From JBDOQU01 sp039839375 (GTDB lineage: Bacteria; Pseudomonadota; Alphaproteobacteria; DSM-16000; Inquilinaceae): a stretch of 64,000 bases of DNA. A program made the position numbers and the translations under genes. Below, piece after piece: positions 26,268 to 34,779 of the stretch; position 1 is the stretch's first letter; each line of letters begins with the position of its first letter. The DNA lies in NCBI RefSeq assembly GCF_039839375.1, contig NZ_JBDOQU010000019.1:1-64000 (forward strand), given 5' to 3'. A model generated the notes under the pieces. The model saw nothing but the letters and a program-made list of their open reading frames with translations, had not been told where the DNA came from and made no database searches.

Positions 26268-28647
26268 ACGGCTCGCCCGCCGGATGGGCGACCCGGCGCT
26301 CGTCCGCCTGCACCGCAAGCTGGAGCGACTTCGCTCAGTCGTGACGATCATGAACACAGGCGCTCATCCCGATGATGAGTTCAACAATCTTCTCGCCGCG
26401 CTGCGCTTCGGGATGGGAATGCGCATCGTCATCGGCTGCTCGACCAGAGGCGAGGGCGGGCAGAACGGCATAGGGCCGGAGCGGGGGGCGGCGCTGGGCG
26501 TGCTGCGGACGCGGGAACTGGAGGAGGCGGCGCGCGTCCTTGACGCCTCCATCGCCTGGCTGGGACACGGGCCGGCCGATCCGGTCCATGATTTCGGCTT
26601 CTCCAAGAATGGCGACGACACGCTGGCGCGCTGGGGGGAGGATAGGATCGTGGAACGGCTTGTCCGCGCCTACCGGACGGAAAGGCCGGACATCGTCCTG
26701 CCCACCTTTCTCGACGTTCCGGGACAGCACGGCCATCACCGCGCGATGACGCGGGCGGCCGAGTCGGCGATCGCTCTGGCGGCCGATCCCGCCGCCTATC
26801 CCGACCATGCGGCCGAGGGGCTGCGGCCCTGGCGGGTCGCCAAATTCTACCTGCCGGCCTGGTCGGGCGCCGGCGGCTCCTATGACGATGAGGAACCGCC
26901 GCCGCCGGCCACGCTGACCGTCGAGGCGCCGGGCCGCGACAGGGCCACCGGAGCCGCCTTCGGCCAGATCGGGGAATGGTCCCGGTCCTTCCACCGCTGC
27001 CAGGGGATGGGCGTCTGGCGGAACCGTCCGCCGGCGTGCTGGCCGCTCCATCTGCGCTCCGGCGGCGCGGAGAGCGATATCAGGGACGGCCTGCCGGCCG
27101 ATATCCGCGCCCTCGGCGGGCTAGACGGCGTCAGCGCCGCCGCCGCGTCGGCCTTCACGGAGGCCCAGGCCGCGATAGACCGCGCGCTGGCGGCCTTTCC
27201 CGACCGCGAGGCGATCATCCTCGCCGCGACGGAGGCGGCGGAGGCCCTCGAGCAGGTGGAAACGGAACTGCCGGAAGCGATCGGCCACCGGATCTCCAGG
27301 AAGCGCCGGGAACTGGACGCCGTCATCATCGAAGCGGCGGGCGTGGCCATCCATGCTCGGGCGCAGCCCGTTACCCTTGCTCCCGGCCAATCCGGCGATA
27401 TCCATGTCGTGATCGACCGCGAAGCCGACGACGATATTCCGGTCGCGGTCGATCTTTCGCTCACGCACGGCCTGTCCGTCGCCGAACGCTCGGAGGGCGC
27501 GGACGAGTCGGTTTTCCAGGTCGCCAGCGCTCCGGACGCGGCCTTCACCAGCCCCTATCCCGCCGCCTTCGATCCGCTGGGCGGCAATGGCGACGCCTTC
27601 ATGAATGTTGCCGTCGATATCGGCGGCCGGACGGCGCGCGGAACCGTCGATCCGGAGGAACCGCTGCGGATCGCCCCGGCGCGGTCCGTCGCGATCGAGC
27701 CCCAGGCGGTCATCGTCAATCTTGCCCAGCCGGCCCGGTCGACCGATGTCGCGCTTCGTCTGGAGGGCGGGGCCGGGGATGCGGAGATCAGCTGGACGGT
27801 CCCGGAAGGTTTCTCGATCGAAGCGGAGGACGGAAACAAATTCCGGCTATGGCCCGAAGGCCGGCCGGCCGGCGGCGGGCACAGGCTGACTCCGACGATC
27901 GATGGCGATACCGCCTTCCGCGTCACGCCCATCGCCTATCCCCATATCGGCCGGACAGCCCATGTCCGGGAGGAGGCGCTGGACGTGCTGGTGCTGGAGG
28001 CCGTCATTCCGGAGGGCGTCCGCGTCGGCTATGTCGGCGGCGGCAACGACCATGTCGGGGTGTGGCTGGACCGGCTCGGAATCGATGTCACCGATCTCGA
28101 TTCCGAAACGCTGCTGAACGGCGACCTGTCGCGCTTCACCACCATAATCGTCGGCATCTTCGCCTTCGGGACCCGGCCGGATCTGGCGGCCGCGCGGCCG
28201 CGCCTCCATCGCTGGGTGGAGGAGGGCGGGCATCTCGTCACCCTCTATCACCGGCCGGGCGATGGCTGGGACCCGTCGGCCACGCCGCCGCGCCTTCTCA
28301 GGATCGGCAGCCCGTCGCTGCGCTGGCGCGTCACCGATCCGGCGGCGGAGATCCGCCCGCTCGCTCCCGATCACCCGCTGCTGACGACGCCGAACGCCAT
28401 CGGCCCGGAGGATTGGAGCGGCTGGGACAAGGAGCGGGGGCTCTATTTCGCATCGGAATGGGATCCGGTGTACCGGCCCCTCCTGTCCATCAACGACGCC
28501 GGCGAAAAGCCGCTTGAAGGCGCGCTGGTCTCCGCCGAAATCGGCCATGGACGGCATACCCATGTCAGCCTGGTCCTCCACCACCAGCTCGACCGGCTGG
28601 TGCCGGGGGCGTTTCGGTTGCTGGCGAACCTCATGCAGCCGGCATGA
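26251..28647 (+). CDS. large PIG-L/LmbE-family deacetylase with C-terminal amidotransferase-like domain
   Basis: 798 residues from the ATG at 26251, which has AAAGGAG six bases before it; it overlaps the ROK gene by 17 bases. The LmbE/PIG-L domain lies in about 20-280: the zinc motif G-A-H-P-D-D-E is near residue 35 and the third ligand lies in Q-H-G-H-H near 158. The family removes acetyl from N-acetyl sugars or conjugates. The middle (280-590) is beta-rich with repeated domain-like segments. From about 595 a class-I-glutamine-amidotransferase-like fold appears (Y-V-G-G-G-N-D ... L-G-I-D-V-T-D-L-D) without an obvious catalytic Cys. It probably acts on the solute carried by the divergent importer. 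Confidence 0.82.
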   Translation: MPSDRERLARRMGDPALVRLHRKLERLRSVVTIMNTGAHPDDEFNNLLAALRFGMGMRIVIGCSTRGEGGQNGIGPERGAALGVLRTRELEEAARVLDASIAWLGHGPADPVHDFGFSKNGDDTLARWGEDRIVERLVRAYRTERPDIVLPTFLDVPGQHGHHRAMTRAAESAIALAADPAAYPDHAAEGLRPWRVAKFYLPAWSGAGGSYDDEEPPPPATLTVEAPGRDRATGAAFGQIGEWSRSFHRCQGMGVWRNRPPACWPLHLRSGGAESDIRDGLPADIRALGGLDGVSAAAASAFTEAQAAIDRALAAFPDREAIILAATEAAEALEQVETELPEAIGHRISRKRRELDAVIIEAAGVAIHARAQPVTLAPGQSGDIHVVIDREADDDIPVAVDLSLTHGLSVAERSEGADESVFQVASAPDAAFTSPYPAAFDPLGGNGDAFMNVAVDIGGRTARGTVDPEEPLRIAPARSVAIEPQAVIVNLAQPARSTDVALRLEGGAGDAEISWTVPEGFSIEAEDGNKFRLWPEGRPAGGGHRLTPTIDGDTAFRVTPIAYPHIGRTAHVREEALDVLVLEAVIPEGVRVGYVGGGNDHVGVWLDRLGIDVTDLDSETLLNGDLSRFTTIIVGIFAFGTRPDLAAARPRLHRWVEEGGHLVTLYHRPGDGWDPSATPPRLLRIGSPSLRWRVTDPAAEIRPLAPDHPLLTTPNAIGPEDWSGWDKERGLYFASEWDPVYRPLLSINDAGEKPLEGALVSAEIGHGRHTHVSLVLHHQLDRLVPGAFRLLANLMQPA

Positions 28648-28654
28648 GATCGCG

Positions 28655-29578
28655 GTGATCTTCCGGCGGACGCCAGCGCCGGAGCCGGCGTCCGCCGCGA
28701 CTCCGGGGGAGAACCGGCAGGGTGCGGCGTGGCTGCTGGCGGACATGCTGCTGGTCACCGCCATGCTCGGCCTCGTCAAGCATGAGGCGGCGACCTTCCC
28801 GCCGATCCAGCTCGTGTTCATCCGGTCGCTGGTCGGGCTGATCGCCGTCGCGCCGATCGCCTGGCGCTATCGAAGCGAACTTCTCCACGGCCGGCGTCTC
28901 GGCGGTCATCTGTTCAGGGTCGCCTGCAACACGCTGGCGCTCACCTGCAATTTCTTCGCAGTGTCCGCGCTGCCGCTCGCTTTGGTCACGGCGATCGGCT
29001 TCACGCGGCCCCTCGCGCTCCTGGCGCTCGCAGCCCTGATGCTGGGGGAGCGGATCGGACCCATCCGCTGGGCCGCCGCCGGCATCGGCTTCGTCGGCAT
29101 CCTGGTCATGAGCCCGCCGGAGGGCGTCTCCTCCTCCCTGGGCTTCGCAGCGGCTCTCGGATCGGTCCTGTTCGGCTCGCTGGCGATCGTCCAGACCCGG
29201 CGGCTCAGGAGCGAGAACACCCATGTGCTGATGCTGTTCTACACGCTGGGCCTCAGCCTTCTGACCTCAATCCCCGCCGCCATCTCCTGGACGCCGGTGC
29301 CTCCAGGGGCATGGATCCCGCTGCTGGCGATCGGCGTGCTGGCGCAGCTTGGGCAATATTGCTTCCTGCGCGCCCACCAGACCGCCGATACGCGATACCT
29401 GGCGCCGCTCGGCTACCTTTCGATCGTGCTCGCCACCGCCGTCGGCTTCGCCTTCTTCGGTGAGACGCCCAGGCTGGCGACCTTCGCCGGCGTCGCGATC
29501 ATCCTGCTGGCGCTCTACGCCGGGAACCGGCTGGAACGGCTGGTTTCAGCGCCCGATTCCGGCCGCCGCGGAACCTGA
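28655..29578 (+). CDS. DMT-superfamily transporter (two EamA domains)
   Basis: About 307 residues from the GTG at 28655, eight bases after the PIG-L stop; starting at the internal ATG (28745) would remove half of the first helix. Ten hydrophobic segments form two EamA repeats (about 25-160 and 170-300), each with the Pro/Gly-containing fourth helix typical of the family. It is probably an exporter of a small metabolite. It may share the PIG-L transcript. Its 3' end carries a GGAAC promoter for the next gene. Confidence 0.82.
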   Translation: MIFRRTPAPEPASAATPGENRQGAAWLLADMLLVTAMLGLVKHEAATFPPIQLVFIRSLVGLIAVAPIAWRYRSELLHGRRLGGHLFRVACNTLALTCNFFAVSALPLALVTAIGFTRPLALLALAALMLGERIGPIRWAAAGIGFVGILVMSPPEGVSSSLGFAAALGSVLFGSLAIVQTRRLRSENTHVLMLFYTLGLSLLTSIPAAISWTPVPPGAWIPLLAIGVLAQLGQYCFLRAHQTADTRYLAPLGYLSIVLATAVGFAFFGETPRLATFAGVAIILLALYAGNRLERLVSAPDSGRRGT

Positions 29579-29595
29579 ACCGCCATCCTGTCATT
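29570..29595 (+). promoter_or_regulatory. candidate ECF-type promoter (GGAAC-N17-CATT) before UbiA/DprE operon
   Basis: GGAAC (29570-29574), 17 bases, then C-ATT (29592-29595). It matches the motif found eleven more times in the window, though with the less common CATT form. It overlaps the end of the DMT gene and lies 188 bases before the UbiA-type gene. Confidence 0.4.
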
Positions 29596-29783
29596 TGGTC
29601 GAGAGCATTTTTCCTTTTATTGGTATGTCTCTCACAATTGACATAAAATAGCGTAACCATTGCCTTGTTGTTCGCCGAAACAATTCATCACTGCCGGTCT
29701 GTCGGTGATGGCGGGCGCGAACTTGCGCCGCGAATTCCGCTGGCTGGGGCAGTTGAGACGCTGTTGGGACCAGGAGGGCTCTA

Positions 29784-31232
29784 ATGTCCGCTGAACTGAG
29801 CATGCATCACGATCGGCCGGCCCCGACGCCCTTCATCGTCGATCTCGACAACGCGCTGACCTTCACCAACATCGCCGCCGAAAGCTTCGTCGTGGCGCTG
29901 GTCCGCGCGCCGCTGGAGGCGCTGCGGTCCCTTGGCGCGCTGCTGCGCGGGAACGGGGCGTTCGAGGAGCGGCTTTCCGCCGTCGGCGCAGTGGACGCGA
30001 CGCTTCTGCCCTATAACCGGACGGTCGTCGAGGCGACCCGGCGGGCGGCGGCGGAAGGGCGGCCGGTCTATCTCCTGTCCGCGCGCGGCGAGCGCTATGC
30101 CCGCGCCGTCGCGGCGCATCTCGATCTCCTCGCCGGCTGGATTTCCTGGAACGACGGGTCCGTTCGCCCCGGCGAAAGCCGTATCGACCGGCTCGTCCGC
30201 CAGTTCGGCCATGAAGGGTTCGACTATATCGGGGACGACAGGGGCCGCCTCGCCATCTGGCGGAGCGTTCCCCATTCCGGCGATCCCTCGGCGACGGGGG
30301 AGATCGTCCAGCCCCTGACGCCCGCGGAGGCCGAGAGCGGCGACATCAAGAGGCCGAGGGCGAGTCTGAAGACCTGGATGCGGCTCATCCGCGTCCATCA
30401 ATACGCCAAGAACGGGCTGGTGCTGGTCCCGGTTTTGACCGGGCACGCCTTCGCACTCGATCAGTTGACGGCGGCCTTCATGGCGCTCGTCTCCTTCTGC
30501 CTGGTGGCGTCCAGCGTCTACATCGTCAACGATATCGTGGATCTGGAGGCCGACCGGGCGCACCCCACCAAGCGCCGCCGCCCGATCGCCAGCGGAGAGA
30601 TCCCGATCCTTCACGGGCTGATGGCCGTGCCGGTGCTGCTGGGGGCGGGAATCGGGCTGGCGGCCGTCGTCTCGGTGCCCTTCCTCCTGGTGCTGCTGGG
30701 CTATCTCGCGGTCACGACCGCCTATTCCTTCTATCTCAAGCGCCGCCTTCTCATCGACGTGGTGGCCCTGGCCGGCCTCTACACGCTCCGCGTCATCGCG
30801 GGCTCCGTCGCGACCGAAGTCGGCATGTCGGAATGGCTGCTCGGTTTCTCGATGTTCCTGTTCATGTCGCTGGCGCTGGTCAAGCGGTATACGGAGCTTG
30901 GGACGCGGGAAAGCGCCGGGCTCCCCGATCCGAAGAACCGGAACTACCGCATCGCCGACATGCCGATGCTGGGATCGCTGGCGGCCGCGTCGGGCTTCAG
31001 CGCCGTCGTCGTCTTCGGACTCTATCTTTCCTCCGACGCCGTTCGCGACAGCTACTCCCGCCCCTACGTGCTGTGGCTCGCCTGTCCGATACTGATGTAC
31101 TGGATCGGGCGCGTGCTGATCATGGCGCAGCGGCGCGACATCCATGACGATCCAATCGTCTTCGCCCTGAAGGACCGGATCAGCGTCCTGGCCCTCATCG
31201 TCCTCTCGTCGCTGGTGCTGGCGGCGATCTGA
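29784..31232 (+). CDS. UbiA-family prenyltransferase with N-terminal HAD domain (decaprenyl-phosphate phosphoribosyltransferase-like)
   Basis: 482 residues. Residues 15-165 form a HAD-like phosphatase domain (motif I DLDNALT with Asp20 and Asp22, motif II L-L-S-A-R-G, motif IV Y-I-G-D-D), and about 190-482 an eight- or nine-helix UbiA domain with the Asp-rich metal site N-D-I-V-D-L-E-A-D near 248-256. The actinobacterial homologue Rv3806c attaches phosphoribose to decaprenyl phosphate; a HAD phosphatase would then remove the 5-phosphate. The next two genes are DprE1- and DprE2-like, so the trio should make a polyprenyl-phosphoryl pentose. Known in rhizobia as the Noe-type arabinosylation genes (from memory). 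Confidence 0.87.
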   Translation: MSAELSMHHDRPAPTPFIVDLDNALTFTNIAAESFVVALVRAPLEALRSLGALLRGNGAFEERLSAVGAVDATLLPYNRTVVEATRRAAAEGRPVYLLSARGERYARAVAAHLDLLAGWISWNDGSVRPGESRIDRLVRQFGHEGFDYIGDDRGRLAIWRSVPHSGDPSATGEIVQPLTPAEAESGDIKRPRASLKTWMRLIRVHQYAKNGLVLVPVLTGHAFALDQLTAAFMALVSFCLVASSVYIVNDIVDLEADRAHPTKRRRPIASGEIPILHGLMAVPVLLGAGIGLAAVVSVPFLLVLLGYLAVTTAYSFYLKRRLLIDVVALAGLYTLRVIAGSVATEVGMSEWLLGFSMFLFMSLALVKRYTELGTRESAGLPDPKNRNYRIADMPMLGSLAAASGFSAVVVFGLYLSSDAVRDSYSRPYVLWLACPILMYWIGRVLIMAQRRDIHDDPIVFALKDRISVLALIVLSSLVLAAI

Positions 31233-32632
31233 TGGCTGCGGATGGAGGCGCCGACAGGGTCGGCGGGACCGGGCGCGGCTGTCCGCCCGGCCGCGAGGTC
31301 GAGCTTTCCGGCTGGGGACGGTTCCCCCGGCGACGGTCGTCGGTCCACGCCATCTCCGCCCCGGCGGAGGTCGCCTCCTGTCTCTCCGGCGACGGACCTG
31401 TCATCGCGCGCGGCAACGGCCGGTCCTACGGCGACGCGGCCATCGGCGCGGGCTCCACGCTCAGCATGATCGGGCTGGACCGGCTCATCGCCTTCGACCC
31501 CGCGGCTGGCCGCTTGACGGCGGAAGCTGGGATTCTCCTCCGAGACATCATCGACGCCTTCCTGCCGCGTGGCTGGTTTCCTCCCGTCGTGCCGGGCACG
31601 AGGCTGATCACGCTGGGCGGGGCCATCGCCAGCAACGTTCACGGCAAGAACCATCACGGGCATGGCGGGTTCGCCCGGTGCCTCGACGAATTCACGCTGA
31701 TGACGCCGCGCGACGGCGTGCTGAAGGTCTCCCGCACGTCCTATCCCGACCTGTTCGCCGCCACGATCGGTGGCATGGGGCTGACAGGGATCATCCTCGA
31801 CGCCACGCTGCGGCTGCGACCCGTCGAAACCGGCTGGGTCAGCCAGAAGACGGTCGCCACAAGCGATCTCGCGGAGACGATGAGGGTCCTGCGGGAGGAA
31901 GAGGGGGCAACTTACTCCGTCGCCTGGATCGACTGTCTGGCGCGCGGTTCGGAGGTCGGGCGCTCGCTCGTCTATCTGGGGGAACATGCGACGCGGGACG
32001 AACTCGCCGCCGCCCGCGGAAGCGGCGAAGCCCTGTTCCCCCCGGCGAAACAGGCGCGCCTGACGGTTCCGGCGGATGCGCCCGGCTTCGTGCTCAACCC
32101 GCTCTCGATGCGGCTCTTCAACGAGCTCTACTACCGCAAGGGCGGCCGGCGGGCGGGAAAGAAGACGCTCGTCCCCTGGCAGCCCTACTTCTTTCCGCTG
32201 GACGGCGTCGGCGACTGGAACCGCATCTATGGCCGGCGCGGCTTCATCCAGCATCAATGCGTGCTCCCATACGAGACGGCCGGGACCGCTCTGCCGGAGA
32301 TCATGGGGCGGGTGGTCCGCCGGGGCGACGCCTCCTTCCTGGCCGTCCTGAAGGCTATGGGCGCCTGCGAGGGCGACATCTCCTTCGCCATGCCGGGCTT
32401 CACGCTAACGCTCGATTTTCCGGTTCGCGACGGGCTGCTGGACTTCCTCGATGAGTTGGACAAGATCGTCGTGTCGGCTGGCGGGCGGCTCTATCTCGCC
32501 AAGGATGCGCGGCAATCCCGCGCCACCTTCGAAGCGGGATACCCGAACCTCGACCGCTTCCGGACCCTCCGGCATGCTTCCGGGGCCGCGTTGCGCTATC
32601 GATCCTTCCTTTCCGAAAGGCTGGGCCTGTGA
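31232..32632 (+). CDS. FAD-linked oxidase, DprE1-like (decaprenylphosphoryl-ribose 2-oxidase)
   Basis: 466 residues, overlapping the UbiA gene by one base. The FAD-binding PCMH domain holds R-G-N-G-R-S-Y-G-D and the DprE1-typical G-G-A-I-A-S-N-V-H-G-K-N-H-H near 130-143, then G-G-M-G-L-T-G-I-I. The C-terminal part matches DprE1 well: D-F-P-V-R-D-G-L and G-R-L-Y-L-A-K-D-A-R, whose Lys corresponds to the catalytic Lys418 of the mycobacterial enzyme. The cysteine that benzothiazinones attack (Cys387) is Thr here (about residue 393). It would oxidise the 2-OH of lipid-linked ribose. Confidence 0.88.
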   Translation: MAADGGADRVGGTGRGCPPGREVELSGWGRFPRRRSSVHAISAPAEVASCLSGDGPVIARGNGRSYGDAAIGAGSTLSMIGLDRLIAFDPAAGRLTAEAGILLRDIIDAFLPRGWFPPVVPGTRLITLGGAIASNVHGKNHHGHGGFARCLDEFTLMTPRDGVLKVSRTSYPDLFAATIGGMGLTGIILDATLRLRPVETGWVSQKTVATSDLAETMRVLREEEGATYSVAWIDCLARGSEVGRSLVYLGEHATRDELAAARGSGEALFPPAKQARLTVPADAPGFVLNPLSMRLFNELYYRKGGRRAGKKTLVPWQPYFFPLDGVGDWNRIYGRRGFIQHQCVLPYETAGTALPEIMGRVVRRGDASFLAVLKAMGACEGDISFAMPGFTLTLDFPVRDGLLDFLDELDKIVVSAGGRLYLAKDARQSRATFEAGYPNLDRFRTLRHASGAALRYRSFLSERLGL

Positions 32633-33366
32633 CCAAAACCGCGCTGATCGTCGGCGGCACCTCGGATATCGGGATGGCGACCGCCCGCCTCTACGCCGCC
32701 CGTGACTGGACAATCATCCTCGCCGCCCGCGACTTGGCGGCGGCGGAGCGTAACGCCGCCGACCTCCGGGCGCGAGGGCAGGGCGGGGTTCATGTGGCGG
32801 TGCTGGACATCCTGGAGACGGCAGGCTTCCAGGGCTTTCTGGACTCGCTGCCGGCATTGCCGGACACGGTCGTCTCCCTTGTCGGCGACCTGGGCGACCA
32901 GCAGAAATCGCAGGCCGACCCGGCCTTCGCCTCCCGTGTCCTCCGCGCCAATTTCGAAGGGCCGGCCCTGTTCCTGGAAGCCGTCGCGGAACGCTTCGCC
33001 AGACGAGCGTCGGGCGTCATCGTCGGCGTCAGCTCAGTGGCCGGCGATCGCGGGCGCGCTTCCAACTATACCTACGGGTCGGCCAAGGCCGGCTTCACCG
33101 CCTTCCTGTCCGGCCTGCGCAACCGGCTGACCGGATCGGGGGTGAGGGTGGTGACGGTGAAGCCCGGCTTCGTGCGCACTCGGATGACGGCGGGCATGGA
33201 CCTGCCGGGCGCGCTGACCGCGGAACCCGACCAGGTCGCCCAGGCGATATGGCGCGCGGCGGAGGAGGGGCGGGGAGAAATCGTCTACGTTCTCTGGATG
33301 TGGCGCTTCGTGATGCTGGCGATTCGAAGCATCCCCGAAACGGTCTTCAAGCGCCTCAAGCTATAG
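32629..33366 (+). CDS. SDR oxidoreductase, DprE2-like
   Basis: 245 residues of the short-chain dehydrogenase family. The nucleotide-binding motif is G-G-T-S-D-I-G at 9-15, the catalytic Ser in V-G-V-S-S-V-A-G-D, and the Y-x-x-x-K pair in Y-T-Y-G-S-A-K near 147. ATGA overlap with the DprE1-like gene shows tight coupling. In actinobacteria DprE2 reduces the 2-keto intermediate to lipid-linked arabinose with NADH. It converges with the acyltransferase gene eight bases away. Confidence 0.86.
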   Translation: MTKTALIVGGTSDIGMATARLYAARDWTIILAARDLAAAERNAADLRARGQGGVHVAVLDILETAGFQGFLDSLPALPDTVVSLVGDLGDQQKSQADPAFASRVLRANFEGPALFLEAVAERFARRASGVIVGVSSVAGDRGRASNYTYGSAKAGFTAFLSGLRNRLTGSGVRVVTVKPGFVRTRMTAGMDLPGALTAEPDQVAQAIWRAAEEGRGEIVYVLWMWRFVMLAIRSIPETVFKRLKL

Positions 33367-33374
33367 GTCCCGCC

Positions 33375-34583
33375 CTACCAGAACCGCCCGCGGAACGAGA
33401 TGAAGCGGCGCTCGAACTGGTAGAAGGACAGGAACGACAGCGGGATCGCGATCAGCAGGGTGAGGATCAGGAGGGTGACCGACTGCCCCAGATCCCGCTC
33501 GCCCGAAATTCCCACCAGCCCCGGCACGGTCGTGCTCAGCGTCCAGACCACGATTGCGTGGAAGAGGTAAAGGCCGTAGGAGACCCGGCCGACGCTCTGA
33601 AGGCCGGGAATCCGGCACAGCGCCGTCAGCCACTTCACCCGCAGGATCACGCCGATCAGCAACGTGGCGGAGCAGATCCAGATGATGGAATAGAGGAAGA
33701 ATTCCCGTCCGCCGCCATAGATGAAGATCCGGAACAGGCTCCACGGCCCCGGCGTGACGCCGTCCTTTGCCAGGGTGATGTCCTGGTAGGAGAAGAAGCC
33801 GACATAGAGCAGCAGGCAGGTTCCGGCCAGCGCCATGGCGTAGGGGAAAAGCCAGGGCCGCGTCACGATCTGCCGGCGGAACAGCGCCAGGGCGCAGCCG
33901 CCGGCGAAGGCGCTGAACTGGGCCGGCGTCAGCATGTAGATGACCTGCGCGGTCTTGATCTCCGACCAATCCAGCGACCGGCCGATTTCGGAAACCAGGA
34001 CACGCACCAGCGGGCTGGTGACGCAGATGCCCAGGATGACCCATCCGATGAAGCGCCGCGGGACCAGCAGGAACAGGAACGGCCAGATAAGGTAGAACTG
34101 CTCCTCCACCCCCAGCGACCAGAGGACGGAGAAGGGCAGCCAGTGATGCGCCTGCGGATCCTCCAGGAAGATCGGCCGCAGGTTCGACGTGAATGTCAGC
34201 ACCCATGGCAGGTAATCCAGGTTCTCTGTCTGGCCGGAAAGCAGCGCGGCCAGGGTGCAGAGGCCGATGAACAGGAAGTAGAGAGGCCAGATCCGCAGCG
34301 TCCGCCGCATGTAGAAGTTCAGCAGGAAGGCGCGCCTGGTATTGTGCTTCTTCTCCGAATTCAAAAGCGACGTCGTGATCGCGAAGCCGGAGATGACGAA
34401 GAACAGCCACACCCCCATCCAGCCCGCATCGAAGGGCAGGCCGCTATGGAAGACAACGACGGAAAGCGCGGCCAATGCCCGCAATGCGTCGATTTCGGGG
34501 ATGTAGCCTTCGGCTGCGATGGGTCGCGCCGACGCGCGTTCCCCCACCAACCCGACATCGCGGGCTGTCGTGGCGACTGACAT
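33375..34583 (-). CDS. acyltransferase 3 family protein (OafA/NdvB-type O-acyltransferase)
   Basis: 402 residues with about ten membrane helices. The family's catalytic region is present: R-A-L-A-A-L-S-V-V-V-F-H-S-G-L-P-F at about 35-51 with the key His, then G-W-M-G-V-W-L-F-F-V-I-S-G-F. These enzymes transfer acetyl or longer acyl groups to exported polysaccharides or lipids. Its position among lipid-linked sugar genes suggests decoration of the same glycan. A candidate GGAAC promoter lies about 70 bases upstream. Confidence 0.9.
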   Translation of the reverse strand: MSVATTARDVGLVGERASARPIAAEGYIPEIDALRALAALSVVVFHSGLPFDAGWMGVWLFFVISGFAITTSLLNSEKKHNTRRAFLLNFYMRRTLRIWPLYFLFIGLCTLAALLSGQTENLDYLPWVLTFTSNLRPIFLEDPQAHHWLPFSVLWSLGVEEQFYLIWPFLFLLVPRRFIGWVILGICVTSPLVRVLVSEIGRSLDWSEIKTAQVIYMLTPAQFSAFAGGCALALFRRQIVTRPWLFPYAMALAGTCLLLYVGFFSYQDITLAKDGVTPGPWSLFRIFIYGGGREFFLYSIIWICSATLLIGVILRVKWLTALCRIPGLQSVGRVSYGLYLFHAIVVWTLSTTVPGLVGISGERDLGQSVTLLILTLLIAIPLSFLSFYQFERRFISFRGRFW

Positions 34584-34653
34584 GATGTGGTTCCCCGGCG
34601 CTCACGATGCCACGGCAATGGCGGTCGCGGGTTGATCCATGCATTTATCTTTA

Positions 34654-34679
34654 AATGACGGTGATCAAAAACGGGTTCC
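34654..34679 (-). promoter_or_regulatory. candidate ECF-type promoter (GGAAC-N17-CATT) for the acyltransferase
   Basis: On the minus strand GGAAC (34679-34675) is followed after 17 bases by C-ATT (34657-34654). The spacer begins CCGTTTTTG, very like the spacers of the sigma-gene and glycan-cassette promoters. Confidence 0.45.
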
Positions 34680-34779
34680 ATCTCGTTAATCCCTTTTGCG
34701 AACTCCTGAAGAGCGATGGCGTCTGTCGTGACAATCATGGTCTGCTTCGGAAAGTGGATGAAAAGGATGGGAAAAGATC

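Noticed and set aside
29638..29643. TTGACA as a housekeeping promoter before the UbiA gene
   Set aside because: No acceptable TATAAT-like element stands 16-18 bases downstream.
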